From Paraspadella gotoi (taxonomy: Eukaryota; Chaetognatha), in contig CM119264.1 in assembly GCA_051294375.1 (NCBI GenBank), positions 129,846-193,845 on the forward strand: a DNA stretch of 64,000 nt, written 5' to 3'. The translations under genes and the position numbers were made by a program. Below the pieces are notes generated by a model that did no database searches, was not told the DNA's origin, and worked only from the letters and a program-made list of their open reading frames with translations. Shown in pieces: positions 10,615-22,222 of this stretch (its first letter is position 1; the number at the start of each line of letters is the position of its first letter).

Positions 10615-12005
10615 TTGATTAAAGTTTAGAAGTTATCGTCAGTAGTTAAAAAAATGTAACAATCGTTTTACATAGTTAGAAAAGATTAACTCTATAAGTT
10701 ACGGATGTTGAGACTTTTTAATGTATTTCATAATAACATAAGGTGGCAGGCAAGTACATTAGCGCCATAAGCGATTGCGCCATTAGTCGCGGTGTTAAAA
10801 AGCGGAGGCATTAGCGCATTAAAATTGCGCGGCATTTGAGATTGAGTCTAAACATATGCGGATTTTTGGGATATTGGAGGGTAGCAGACCGTGATAAAAG
10901 CAAGGCGGACTTGGCAATTAACCCGAATGGAGTCGTGCCACATGAAGAGGGTAGCCAACGCTGTTCCCTTCTTCCTCTCGACTTCGAAGCGAAAGTAGAA
11001 TACTCTGCTGATCTGTAACTTACGATGTTCCAGGAATGTCCACGCGACAAGGTTTAATGGGGTTTGTGGAGGCTTGGTCGTTTTGTCAACGCGAATGCGG
11101 AGGAACTGCACAGGACACCACAAAAGAACAGACCGGGTCTTTGGCGTAGACACAACCTTTTCCCAGAGTAGATCGGACGAAGTCCAAAGTGAATTATTGT
11201 TGTGAAAGGAACAAAATTACTTTTCACGCCCTTGCTTGACCAAAGGCTACATAAAGCGCGAGACTGCTGACCGGACTAAATTTGCCTTAAATCACAGTGC
11301 CTCAGAATTGCCCCGAAAAGACAAAAGGGGGCAAGGAAGCAACACTGTCCGAGTTGAAGTGTTGTGGATGGTCGACAAGAGGGTTTCCAAAAGTGGATAG
11401 TCGATGCACCAGTGTTGGTGGGCGGATTCTGCAGAGGGCTGCTCGGCGCGGCAGCGGCATCGGTGATTGCCCCACAGGGCCAGCCACGAACGGAGTTCTG
11501 GTACGGGGCCGGGTCGCCACGGAAGGACCTTAATGAGTGGATCTGTAACGAGAGAGAGGCACACAGGCGGGCAGGGCCGGTCAATGACCTCACATTTCTT
11601 ACACCCCAGCCTTTAATGGCAAATAATAACGGTGTCTAAAGAGGGCTGATAATGAACGCAATAATGACATCGGTAATCATAAAGAGACGGAATGTTTATT
11701 GATAAGAGTCTAATGAGTTCAAAAGAGTCTTTTGATGAATCCGGCGAAAGTCCTCGGTGATTCGCACGAGTTCGCTCCTTACATAATCACGCATTTAAAT
11801 AAATAAATAAATATAAACTAAAAATACGATTTAGTAAAACAACAGTAAAATTGAATGAGACCGACTGGACAAAGTGACTGTCCGAAACGTCCAAAAAGTC
11901 AATCCGGAAACTGACCAAACCCCTGCAGCAGAAAGAAACCCCATATTTCATCTCTTCCTACGTTATTTGCTTTTTTTTTGCCCCTTTTGCTTTCTTCTGC
12001 TCTTT
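10615..12005. other. 1.39-kb segment unique to the right arm, GC-richer core
   Basis: This block interrupts homology between the two arms. It has a markedly higher GC core at 11050-11600 (for example GGGCTGCTCGGCGCGGCAGC) and several overlapping frames of 78-105 codons on both strands, none with a domain I recognise. TTAGCGC-type motifs recur near 10750-10840. It may be an insertion, or sequence lost from the left arm. No flanking target duplication was identified. Confidence 0.4.
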
Positions 12006-13126
12006 TTTTCCCAGCGATGTCTTTAAAAATTCCAATGCCCCCGCTAGAATTATTTTTTTGGCTCTCTCCGTTAAACGCCAGTCGCAAAACTTTACCTTAT
12101 TTGGGAAGTATTTAAGGAATCCGCTGACGTTAGTTTGACTCACATTTAAAGCCATTTTATTTTTTTGAATTTAAGGTATTTATAAAAAATTTCAGATTAA
12201 GGCAATTCCAAAATGTTATCGCCTGAAATAGACTCTGGATAAGTAGAACTAGAAAAATGAGGTAAGGGTGCGTCATATTAAGAAAAACGATAAAAAGAAA
12301 TAATAAAAATACAGGAGGCATAGGACAAAAGTATACAAAATATGGGTAAACATTCTCAATATTTTTATTTATGCCCTTCCTCGCTTCCGACTACTGCCTG
12401 CATTTTGTTTGGGCATGCTCTCAATACAGCAAATTGAGGGTATGAGAGTGAAATGTTTTTTTCCACATCTTTAACGCAATTCTTTTCAGACCCGATGTTG
12501 ATGTTGCAATGTTTCCCTCTTTTTTTTTAAAAGGTAATACATAGCACTTTTTGAAGCCAAAAAGAGGTGCAAGGGCCTTTAGCATTGCAAAATTAAAAAT
12601 AAAAAAGTAACTAAACTCTTATTGAAAATATAAAACAATGATTAAACCAAAAATAAACGGAAAACTAAATTTGATTTTTTTTCGCCATTTTTTATTTGAA
12701 GTACAATATTTTTTGGACCTGTAACATCTAAACGATTTGACTACAAAAAATATGGAAGAAACCCTTCTGAAAGAAATTTAATGTAGAAATTCCGGAAAAT
12801 TCTGATTTCTTTTAAATAAAACAAGTTTCGAGTGATATCCTTTATTAAAACGTTATATACTTTTTTCCTTTAGAATAGTATACGTCTTATCAAAAATAAG
12901 GAAAAAGGAGGGAAGTGAATCTAGAATTGAAAGAGAGAGAGAGCGATTCAATTCTAGTTCAGCTTTGATCAAATTTATCTTTTATTTTTTCATAAAGAAG
13001 ATCATTTGTTATTTTGACACAAAGAATTTCTGACAGATTTCTAAGATCTTTTTTTCTTAATTTTTCCTTCTTTTTTTTGTCTGGATGTCCATTTTTGCTG
13101 TGGCATCTCTCTTGGTTATTTTTGGT

Positions 13127-13201
<75 letters not shown>

Positions 13202-13204
13202 TAT
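13127..13204. repeat. TTTA tetranucleotide array
   Basis: About 19 tandem TTTA units. The reading frame across it (a YLFI repeat) is not a gene. It is immediately followed by dispersed repeat S. Confidence 0.97.
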
Positions 13205-13210
13205 ATTATT

Positions 13211-13270
13211 CAATAAATAAGCTCTTATGTCCCTGTTTTTGGACAGGCGATGGTGGGTTTTGGCCTCCAT
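13211..13270 (+). repeat. Dispersed short repeat S, copy 2
   Basis: Diverged copy: CAATAAATAAGCTC, GTCCCTG and GACAGGCGATGGTGGGTTTT, then GGCCTCCATC. See 5098-5169. Confidence 0.55.
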
Positions 13271-13657
13271 CCCTCTCATAAGATAATGACATAGCAGGAC
13301 CCTGCAAGCTTTCAATCAAGACGCTTTCAATATTAAATCACTTACTTAAAGCCATGCTATGTTTAATATTTTTTTTGCTTAAAGAGCGAAGGAAATTATG
13401 TATTTATGCTCTACTAAAAATGATATAACCTTTTTTTATAAGCAAAATGTTGTTTTTCTGTTTGCTTATTTTCATTATTTTTTTTATTTACCCTATTATT
13501 TTTCGGCCGATAGAAAAATAAAAATTTCGTCGAATACTGCTAATCCCTATAAACTTTAGGTTTTTTTTATTTTTATTCTTCCCTATTATTTCCTTTTTTT
13601 GTTACATTAAGTTTAACTTTTTTCCAAGAATTTTTATCAAACTGTGAAGTTGCAACG

Positions 13658-13661
13658 CCGA

Positions 13662-13703
<42 letters not shown>

Positions 13704-13712
13704 CGACGCCGA
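13658..13712. repeat. GAC/ACG trinucleotide array
   Basis: About 15 tandem GAC-type triplets ending in GCCGACGCCGAC variants. On the minus strand this reads as a polyvaline frame, judged non-coding. Confidence 0.95.
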
Positions 13713-14060
13713 CGATGCTGAAAGAAGATAACCACAACAACAGTAAAAAAAGAACGAAAATAAAGAAAGAAAAAAAAGAAAAATGTAATAAATATTTATT
13801 TGCTTCTATGAGAGTCAATTCCAGCTGACGAAGGAAAAGGCTAAAACATAAAAAAAAATATTAAAATATTAAAATATTTGTTTTTTTTTCTATCATTTCG
13901 TTGGTGTTTAAAAGTTTAAAAGTTTAAAAAGAGAAAATATTGAATTTCACAACGAATTTTTTTTTTAATTTGCAAACATGTTTCGAATAGTTTTCTATTC
14001 ATCGTCAGTGCAAAAACATTTTATGAAATTGCAAGTTTAGGCAATGTTAAAATTAAGTTT

Positions 14061-14166
<106 letters not shown>

Positions 14167-14564
14167 ATAAGATAAAGCTTCCAAGAAAGGGTTGAGGGAA
14201 AGTTAACAACCAGAAGGGAAAGACAGCCGAAGTTTTAGGTCAGATTGAAGAATATAGGAGGGAAAAGAAAATGAAAGGTCAAGGTAGAAAAGGTAACCCA
14301 GAGGTAATAATTTAGGATTTACATTGCAAATACAATAATAAAAATAGTTTAGACTAATGGTTGAAAGGATGTCAGTAACAAATTAATTTGAGAATAAACA
14401 TAACTGCTGAATGACATATTAGGAAAAGTAATGATATTTCAAGGTAGAGAACGGGGGTTAGGGTTAAGGAGAGAGTATTTGGCTTTCCATGAAATCATAC
14501 TTAATTTCAAATTATAATAAATGTTGTAGCAAAAGCTGTAAAATTTCAGCAGGGGTAAAGTGGC

Positions 14565-14725
14565 GACAGAAAAGCAGCAGCGAGGCAGAGGCAGAGCAGC
14601 TGCAGCAGCTGCCGTCATCGACATGTCCAGTTTTTTTTTCTTCGTCGACATACAAAGAAATATTGAAAGCCGCTTTCGCCGCCGCCGCCGCCTTCACCGT
14701 AGCCGCCGCAGCCGCAGCCGCAGGT
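14565..14725. repeat. GC-rich CAG/GCC triplet-rich segment
   Basis: Irregular GCAGCAG and GCCGCCGCC triplets in an otherwise AT-rich region. Frames across it read as Ala- or Arg-rich runs. It could be a decayed coding triplet repeat, but no flanking exon structure was seen. Confidence 0.5.
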
Positions 14726-14943
14726 CGAATGTTCGGAAGAAAAAAAAATCAACAAAAAGAAAAAAAAGGCAAAAGAAAAAAAGAAGTTGCGCTCTTGACG
14801 CGGTATTTCTGTAGTATTTCTGCTCATCCATGCATCATATTTGCAGTATTTAGGTGGGAGTTTGCACTCTCAATACCGTGTTCTTTGACATGTCGAGCGA
14901 AAATAACAATAAAATATAAATGAAAATGTTGCAAGGTCATTTT

Positions 14944-15345
14944 GAGGGAAAACAAGACACGAGGAAAGAAAACAAGACATAAAACAAAACAAAACATAAT
15001 GATACATAATGAAGAGAAAACTAGACATAAAACAAAACAAAACATAATGATACATATTGAAGAGAAAACAAGACATAAAACAAAACATAATGATACATAA
15101 TGAAGAGAAAACAAGACATAAAACAAAACATAATAATACATATTGAAGAGAAAACAAGACATAAAACAAAACAAAACATAATGATACATATTGAAGAGGA
15201 AACAAGACATAAAACAAAACAAAACATAATTATACATAATGAAGAGAAAATAAGACATAAAATAAAACATAATGATACATATTGAAGAGAAAACAAGACA
15301 TAAAACAAAACAAAACATAATGCTACATAATGAAAAAAAATAAGA
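14944..15345. repeat. Minisatellite, unit about 45 bp
   Basis: Eight or nine tandem units of the form GAAGAGAAAACAAGACATAA plus AACAAAACAAAACATAATGA and TACATA. Units alternate in the number of AACAA blocks. The minus-strand frames through it (YVLFCFMSCFLF repeats) are a by-product of the unit and have no start or splice context. Confidence 0.95.
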
Positions 15346-15390
15346 CATTTAGACAAACTTGTCAGCGAGCAGTGCTTTAAATTCACACCC

Positions 15391-15586
15391 TCAGTCGTGA
15401 ACCCGATGGTTCATTGGGTAAATACCTTCAGCTCATGACATTAGGTACCGGGATCGATACCAATCCCCCAAGCCCCCAATCCCCCAATCCCTCAGTCCCC
15501 CAATTCCCCAATCCCCATAAGCCTGGTTCCAAGCCAAGTTAATGTAGTTGCGGTAGTACACTTCAGTCCACTCAGCGCTTTATCCA
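15391..15586 (+). mobile_element. tRNA-derived SINE-like element with CCCCAAT insertion
   Basis: The head is TCAGTCGTGAACCCGATGGT. The B-box-like motif is GGGATCGATACC and the tail TACACTTCAGTCCACTCAGC. Between head and body a short CCCCCAATC tandem run is inserted (15467-15515). The body GCCTGGTTCCAAG links it to the relic near 6130. Confidence 0.65.
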
Positions 15587-15833
15587 CAAAACAAGACAAA
15601 TAAGACATAAGATGAGAAAACGAGACATAAGTAGGGGTAGCCCCACTCAATGGGGTGAGTCAAAAATTTAGAATATTACATGCTCAAACGAAAATTTATA
15701 CATTTTGAAGTATACTTTCAATGGACAAAACATTCTTATGTGGCTCTATTACCCAAATAATTAATTTTTAATAAATTTATTTGATAAATAGGAAAGGCCA
15801 AAATTTTTTTTCAGAATTTTTTCAATTTTAAGA

Positions 15834-16060
15834 CCAGATTCAGATAGCTCATAAAAAGTTGTCTACACAAAGTATAATTCTTTTTTAAATATTTTCATGT
15901 TAAGTGAGTCAAAAATAAGAAAAAACTGTAAAAAATCATCATCATCATCATCTTTCGATAATTTTAATCATTTTTTTTATATTTTCAACAAGAAAACGTA
16001 AGAATTTTTAAAAGCTGTAATTATATTTCTTGTTTAACTTTTATGCTCTATCAGAATCCA
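15834..16060. mobile_element. Foldback MITE, copy 2 (diverged)
   Basis: The left end CCAGATTCAGATAGCTCATA with AAAAGTTG is mirrored by AACTTTTATGCTC and TATCAGAATCC. A short ATC repeat sits in the loop. Part of the family at 8462, 17225 and 21990. Confidence 0.5.
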
Positions 16061-16318
16061 TAAAAAAATAAAGATTTCAAAAAATAAATTTTATAAAGTA
16101 AAATAAAGACAAAGTATATATTTATGTATTAATCAGATCGTATACTGTAGAATGTGTCTGTTTTTTAGAAAAATGATCTGCTTAAATATTTTAGTCAGAG
16201 ACAACTAAAAATACTTTTGCTAATAGTATCGACGAATTTTATATTATTCTCTGGAGTTGGTCGCCAATAACATAAGGACAAAAATAAAGCTTTTAAATGC
16301 GAACTAAGGAACAAATTG

Positions 16319-16419
16319 GATTGTTGTTGTTGTTGTTGGTTGTTGTCAATGAGACGTGGGAGAATTTTCAGTCTGGATTCACAAAAAGAAGAGAGAAAAA
16401 AAGACCTTGAGAAAAAAAT

Positions 16420-16470
<51 letters not shown>

Positions 16471-16521
16471 AGAGAGGAGAGAGAAAGGGGAAAGAAAAGA
16501 AGACCTTGTGTCTAAAGATAT

Positions 16522-16558
<37 letters not shown>

Positions 16559-16628
16559 CAGAAAGAGGTTAAACAGAGAGAGAAAGTCTGGAAGTTGATT
16601 GCAAAAGAGCTTAGCGTCAGAGTTTTTC

Positions 16629-16677
<49 letters not shown>

Positions 16678-16690
16678 TCTCTCCCCAGGT
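16319..16690. repeat. TTG run, GA arrays and CT array (copy 1)
   Basis: GTT triplets at 16320-16345, GA tracts at 16418-16490 and 16525-16555, CT tract 16630-16683. Mirrored in copy 2 at 21167-21520. The 162-codon frame across it is a purine-repeat read-through. Confidence 0.85.
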
Positions 16691-17224
16691 ACACAGCCAC
16701 ATAAAAAAAAAAAAGGTTTAAAATATCGAGGAAGGAAACCGGAAAGACTCTCGCAGCAAACTTTAGAAAGTCAATTTTTTCCAAAGGAGCCCCATATCAT
16801 CTAAAATATCGCAATTTATGATGGACAAGAATATTATACAAAAATTGTAAATTTACAAATTTAACACCAAACAGTTTTATTTTATCATAGATTAGGCTTT
16901 AGAAACCTCTTCACTGAGCTAATCAAAAAAGGATATTTTTGTTTTGGCATTGAAATTAAACCCAGAGTTTTTATATTAATAGGATCATACATAGTAAAGG
17001 GTAAGGCAGTAGTAAAATTTTTAAATTTAACTTTAAATTAAAATTCTAAAAAGTGATGGAATGAAACAACATTATAAATCTAATGAACATTTATGTATAA
17101 TAAAAAATTTATAATAAATTTTAACAATTTACGCAGATAGGCCATATTTATACTAGTTTTTACTATATCATCAATAAATGTTAAAATTTCAAAACAGTTT
17201 TTTTCTAAGATTTTTTTTTTTTTT

Positions 17225-17474
17225 GCAGATTTGGATTCGTCATAAATAAGTTATGATAAAAGAAATAATAACTCTTTTTTAAAAATTATTCCTTTCATTT
17301 TAATTAAAAAAAATTAAACAATTAGAAAAAGCCTATATTTTACAAGTCATCAAAATTAACTTTTTTATATATTAAATATAGTTTTTGTAATTTTTAACCC
17401 ACTTACATGAAAAGTAATTTTAAAAGATTAATTTATATTTTCTTCTAGTCAACTTTGACAGGAATCAAATCTGC
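17225..17474. mobile_element. Foldback MITE, copy 3
   Basis: Ends GCAGATTTGGATTC and GGAATCAAATCTGC are inverted repeats, with inner mirrored blocks GTTATGATAAAAGAAA / TTTTCTTCTAGTCAAC. The centre carries AAATATAGTTTTTGTAATTT. This is copy 1 of the same locus duplicated at 21990-22222. Confidence 0.65.
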
Positions 17475-18409
17475 AATCAAAATATAAGAAAAGTCTATTT
17501 TGAAATTTTTGTTTAGAGTTTTTTTTATAAGTGCATAGTACTATAATAAAAATATAGCCTACTGCCGAAAATATAGACACAAGACATACAAACATTCAAT
17601 ATTATTATTTTAATAAAATTATTGGTTCACTGATTTAGGTATGTTAATTCATAATTGATCTTTAGAATTTTCGACGTACTTTCACTATGCCTTTAGGCAT
17701 CAAGGGGTTAATAGTTTTAACTTTTTTTTGGGAGATTAAAAGTGTAAGTTAAAAATTTAATCTTCTCAGATTACGCTCTACGTGCAATTAGGTCAAAGAT
17801 AAAATTTAATACATAGGTAAATAGAATTTGCGTTAAATTTTTAGTTTAATGGTTCCAGAATTAAAGATAGCAGATTGATTTACTTTATGCGTTACATGTA
17901 TTAGTTTTAGGTTATAGAATATAAATTTTTTATTAAAAGAATTATATTCAATAGCCGAGTTTGGGTTTTCCTAAACAAAAATGAGTTGCTTTTTGATAAA
18001 GCGAGCCGTAAATCTTTCTTTCGATATATGAGAATATTCTTTTTGATCTTTATAATTAGATCATAGAGTGGTGCGTTAACTCTGGATACGCAGTGGGTGT
18101 GGCCCAGATCCGAGTGGGCGTGGCCCAGATCATCCATTTCACCATTTTTATTCATATTTTTATCCATTTTATCGTCGCCACGATAAATGTTGTCTTTCTC
18201 ATTTTTTTTCCGCGGTTTCTTCTCTATTTTTTTATCATCGTTATTGTTCTTTTGTATTTTTCGAAATAAAATTATATTTATATTTTTTTTTTCTTTTCTA
18301 CCATTCATTCTATTCCTTTTCTTTCCCTCTTTCTCCTTTTCCCCCTCTCTCTCCCTCTTTCCCCTCCCTCTCCCTCTCTCCCTCCCTCTCCCTCTTGCTC
18401 TCTCCCATA

Positions 18410-18660
18410 AAAGCAAAGCCCTACCTGTCCGCTCACACATTTTTTTACCATCCGACCGCTCCGCAAATAACTCCACCGGCCATGGAATTAGCGGCCGGCC
18501 CCTGATTGCGAAAGTAAGAGCGCCGCCTTCCAACGCGACGCCGGGGATCGAGCGCGACGCCGTCCCAGGCAACAGGCGGCGTCGGTTGTGTCAATTGAAT
18601 GGTCGGGTTATCCCCACTTTGTTGTATTCGTTGAGAGTGAAGATTTTGTGATCATCAGCC
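18410..18660. other. CpG-rich island, copy 1
   Basis: Sharp GC and CpG rise (GCGCGACGCCGTCCCAGGC, GCCGCCTTCCAACGCGACG) within AT-rich DNA, preceded by two GAGTGGGYGTGGCCCAGATC units at 18095-18132. It is duplicated at 23060-23280, where a minus-strand frame is longer. It may be a promoter-type CpG island, an exon, or an inserted fragment; the frame in this copy is broken by indels. Confidence 0.4.
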
Positions 18661-19084
18661 CATCCGACGCGTAGACGATAGTGCCGGGGAGAAGGGACAT
18701 GGATTCAGTCAGAGTTTCATGAACTGAAATAACAGTTTTAAATTGTAGAGATACTATTTTAAGATTTAAAAAAAATATACCTTTAACATTAGATACCTTT
18801 TGAATATTGAGGGAGTTTGTAACTAAGCTGTCATCTTTCGGGAAATCGCATGATTACTCGTTAAATTAATCAGGTTAATAACTAGATAAAAGTCAAAAGG
18901 CTCAGATGCTAAGTCAAATTAATTTCATTTTTGTGATATATTATTATAATAATAGTATTATTATATTATATCTTTATACTTCACTTTAATTATTTTAATT
19001 TATATTTTTTACCATTTTACACGTATTTTCCTTCCATTATAAAACTAAACTTCAGGATTAAGTAACATTTTTTTGTAATCAGGA

Positions 19085-19790
19085 GGTTAGAGGTTAAATA
19101 TATTTAGTCCATAGCTGGGTTAAAGGATTAGACGATAGGTAATAGGGGATTAGGATAGAAGATTAAGTTTTAGGGTTAGGATAGGAAGATTAGTGTTAGG
19201 TTAAGGGATAGAAGATAGGTTTAGGGAGTAAGGTTAGAAGATAGGTTAAGGGTTTTTTTAAGGATATGATTTAGGCGTTAGGGATAATGATTAGGTTAGC
19301 GGGGTAAATGATAGAAGATATGATTAGAGAGGTTAAGTGATAGAAGATAGGTTAGGAGGTGTAAAGATAGTAACGATAGGTTATGTGGGTTAAGCTGAAA
19401 AGAAGATGGTTAATGAATATAGGATCACAGAAGATAGATTAGCAGTTTAGGATTAGAAAAGTGAGGTTAGGGGTTAAGGATCAGAAGATAGGTTAGGGGT
19501 TAAGGATAGAAGATAGGTTAGGGGGTTAAGGCGATATGAAGATAGGTTGGGTTAAGGATAGAAGATAGATTAGGGTTAAAGATAGAAGATGGTTAGGGGT
19601 TACAGATAGAAGATATTATAGAATAAAAAAAAAAATGTAAAGATTAGAAGATAGGTAGGGGTTACGGATTGAAGATAGGTTTGTGGTTAAGGATAAAAGA
19701 TAGTTAAGGGTTAAGGATAGAAGATAGATAGGGGTTAAGGATAGAAGATAGGTTAGGGGTAAGAGATAAAAAATAGGTTATTGATAAGGC
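19085..19790. repeat. TTAGGGG-type minisatellite, copy 1 (noisy)
   Basis: Tandem units of about 24-25 bp of the form GATAGAAGATAGG plus TTAGGGGTTAAG. Compared with the clean array at 23660-24270 this copy has frequent one-base losses and gains, consistent with lower sequence quality. Confidence 0.9.
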
Positions 19791-19842
19791 TTAGGTTTTC
19801 CTCGTCGTCTCTTTTTTAACATGAATAAATTATTTATTTGTT

Positions 19843-19863
19843 TTCCTCTCTCTTTCTCTCTCT

Positions 19864-19911
<48 letters not shown>

Positions 19912-20068
19912 GTCGACGTAAACGACATCGTGCAAATTCATTATAATGGCATTAATAAGAGGCCAGAGGAAGAGAGATAGAGAAAGAAAGAGAGGAGAGA
20001 TAGAGAGAGAGAGAGATAGAGATAGAGAGAGAGAATAGAGAGAGGAAAATAGAGAGAGAGAGAAAGAG

Positions 20069-20111
<43 letters not shown>

Positions 20112-20115
20112 GAGA

Positions 20116-20150
<35 letters not shown>

Positions 20151-20157
20151 AGAGAAA
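19843..20157. repeat. CT array facing GA array (copy 1)
   Basis: CT tract 19843-19907, a 60-bp spacer with CGTCGACGTAAACGACAT, then GA-rich tract 19968-20157. The counterpart in copy 2 is 24322-24584. Confidence 0.9.
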
Positions 20158-20345
20158 GAAGAAATCCTCGCTAATTCCTAATTCAAACTCAACCATATTT
20201 TTTCTTTACTATATTTTTTGCATCTTCATCTAATCAATTATTCTTAACTCTCTCTTTCTTACTTCATAATACGTTGTTTCCTTAATTATTTATTTTCCCA
20301 AAGCAAACTTGTATGTATAATAAATATACTTGCACATACTTAGTA

Positions 20346-20370
20346 NNNNNNNNNNNNNNNNNNNNNNNNN
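20346..20370. other. Assembly gap of 25 N
   Basis: Exactly 25 N, at the junction between the two direct copies of the 4.85-kb unit. Confidence 0.99.
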
Positions 20371-20532
20371 CCCAATCCCCCAAGCCTGGTTCCAAGCCAA
20401 GTTAATGTAGTTGCGGATAGTACACTTCAGTCCACTCAGCGCTTTATCCACAAAACAAGGACAAATAAGACATAAGATGAGAAAACGAGACATAAGTAGG
20501 GGTAGCCCCACTCAATGGGGTGAGTCAAAAAT

Positions 20533-20969
20533 NNNNNNNNNNNNNNNNNNNNNNNNNNNNNNNNNNNNNNNNNNNNNNNNNNNNNNNNNNNNNNNNNNNN
20601 NNNNNNNNNNNNNNNNNNNNNNNNNNNNNNNNNNNNNNNNNNNNNNNNNNNNNNNNNNNNNNNNNNNNNNNNNNNNNNNNNNNNNNNNNNNNNNNNNNNN
20701 NNNNNNNNNNNNNNNNNNNNNNNNNNNNNNNNNNNNNNNNNNNNNNNNNNNNNNNNNNNNNNNNNNNNNNNNNNNNNNNNNNNNNNNNNNNNNNNNNNNN
20801 NNNNNNNNNNNNNNNNNNNNNNNNNNNNNNNNNNNNNNNNNNNNNNNNNNNNNNNNNNNNNNNNNNNNNNNNNNNNNNNNNNNNNNNNNNNNNNNNNNNN
20901 NNNNNNNNNNNNNNNNNNNNNNNNNNNNNNNNNNNNNNNNNNNNNNNNNNNNNNNNNNNNNNNNNNNNN
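20533..20969. other. Assembly gap of 437 N
   Basis: A run of 437 N, presumably an estimated gap size. It removes the part of copy 2 corresponding to about 15665-16120 of copy 1. Confidence 0.99.
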
Positions 20970-21065
20970 TTCGACTATTAGCAAAGTTTTAGTTGTCTTG
21001 ACTAAATATTTAAGCAATCATTTTCAAAAAAAAAATTTACAGTATACGTCTTGATTAATACATTA
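20970..21065 (-). repeat. Short inverted segment at gap edge
   Basis: About 95 bp that are the reverse complement of 16125-16235 (shared ATACTGTA, GCTTAAATATTTAGTC and GACAACTAAAA), although the sequence on its right is in direct orientation with copy 1. It is a local inversion or a misjoined fragment at the gap boundary. Confidence 0.7.
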
Positions 21066-21169
21066 AAATTTACTGTCTTTTTTTACGAAATTTTATATTA
21101 TCTCTGGAGTTGGTCCCTAACATAAGGACAAAAAAAAGCTTTTAAACTGCGAACTGAAGGACAAATTGG

Positions 21170-21200
<31 letters not shown>

Positions 21201-21370
21201 CAATAGACGTGGGAGAATTTTCAGTCTGTGATTCAGAAAAAGAAGAGAGAAAAAAAGACCTTGAGAAAGAGATAGAGAGAGAAAGAGAGAGAGGAGAGAA
21301 GAGCAGCAGACGGATATGCAGAGAGAGAGAGGGGAAAGAAAGAGAAGACCTTGTGTCTAAAGATATCGAC

Positions 21371-21404
<34 letters not shown>

Positions 21405-21989
21405 CAGAGAGGTACAGAGAGAGATAGAGTTGGAAGTTTTGCAAAAGAGCTTAGCGTCAGGTTTTCTCTCTCTCTCTCGTCTACTTCTTCCTCTCGTCCT
21501 CTCTCTCTCCCCAAGGTACACAGCCACATAAAAGGTTAAAAATCAGAAAGAAACCGAAAGACTCTCGCAAGCAAACTTAGGTCATTTTTTCCAAAGGAGC
21601 CCCATTTCATCTAAAATTATTTTTAAGGCAAAACATTTATACAAAAATGGTAAATTATAAGATTTAATTTCAAACATTTTTATTTTATCATAGATTAGGC
21701 TTAGAAACCTCTTCATGAGCTAACAAAAAAGATATTTGTTTTGGCATTGAAATAAACCCAAGTTTTAATTAATAGGACAACATAGTAAGGGGTAAGGCGT
21801 AGTAAAATTTTTAAATTTAACTTTAATTAAAATTCTAAAAGTGAGGAATGAACAACATTATACTAATGAACATTTATGTATAAAAAAAATTTATAATAAA
21901 TTTTACAATTTACGCAGTAGGCCATATTTATACTAGTACTAATCCAATAAATGTTAAAATTTCAAAACAGTTTTTTCTAAGATTTTTTT

Positions 21990-22222
21990 GCAGATTTGGA
22001 TTCGTCATAAATAAGTTGATAAAAAGAAATATAACTCTTTTTAAAAAATTCCTTCATTAATTAAAAAAATTAAACAATTAGAAAAAGCTATATTTTAAGC
22101 TGAAAATTAACTTTTTATATATTAAATATAGTTTTTGTAATTTTTAACCCACTTAATGAAAGAATTTTTAAAAATAATTTATATTTTCTTCTATCAACTT
22201 TTGACGAGGAATTCAAATCTGC
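21990..22222. mobile_element. Foldback MITE, copy 4
   Basis: Ends GCAGATTTGGATTCGTCATA and AGGAATTCAAATCTGC are inverted repeats, and the inner blocks AAGTTGATAAAAAGAAATAT and ATTTTCTTCTATCAACTTTT mirror each other. Duplicate-copy partner of 17225-17474. Confidence 0.7.

Larger units (their letters stand above)
9771..12935 (-). repeat. Right arm of the second large inverted repeat
   Basis: Reverse-complement partner of 7105-9285. 9771-10370 pairs with 8760-9285, 10370-10612 with about 8060-8300, and 12008-12935 with 7105-8060. The central 1.39 kb (10615-12005) is absent from the left arm. The mirrored MALNVSQTN frame at 11958-12155 is frameshifted relative to the left-arm copy. Confidence 0.8.
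15475..20345 (+). repeat. About 4.85-kb direct duplication, copy 1
   Basis: Collinear with 20371-24768. Shared landmarks are GCCTGGTTCCAAGCCAAG (15521 / 20384), GACGTGGGAGAATTTTCAGT (16355 / 21206), the GC island (18410 / 23050), the TTAGGGG minisatellite (19085 / 23660) and ACTTGCACATACTTAGTA at the right end (20330 / 24752). Differences are dominated by one-base indels. Copy 1 stops at a 25-N gap exactly where copy 2 begins, which is what an unmerged overlap would look like. Confidence 0.85.

Noticed and set aside
11690-11760. Hammerhead-ribozyme-like string TTGATGAATCC...GAAAGTC
   Set aside because: The conserved CTGATGA start is TTGATGA and no base-paired stem II can be formed between it and GAAA.
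14824-15386. Membrane-protein-like minus frames rich in Phe, Tyr, Cys (174, 121 and 115 codons)
   Set aside because: They follow the 45-bp minisatellite unit, whose length is a multiple of three, in two different frames.
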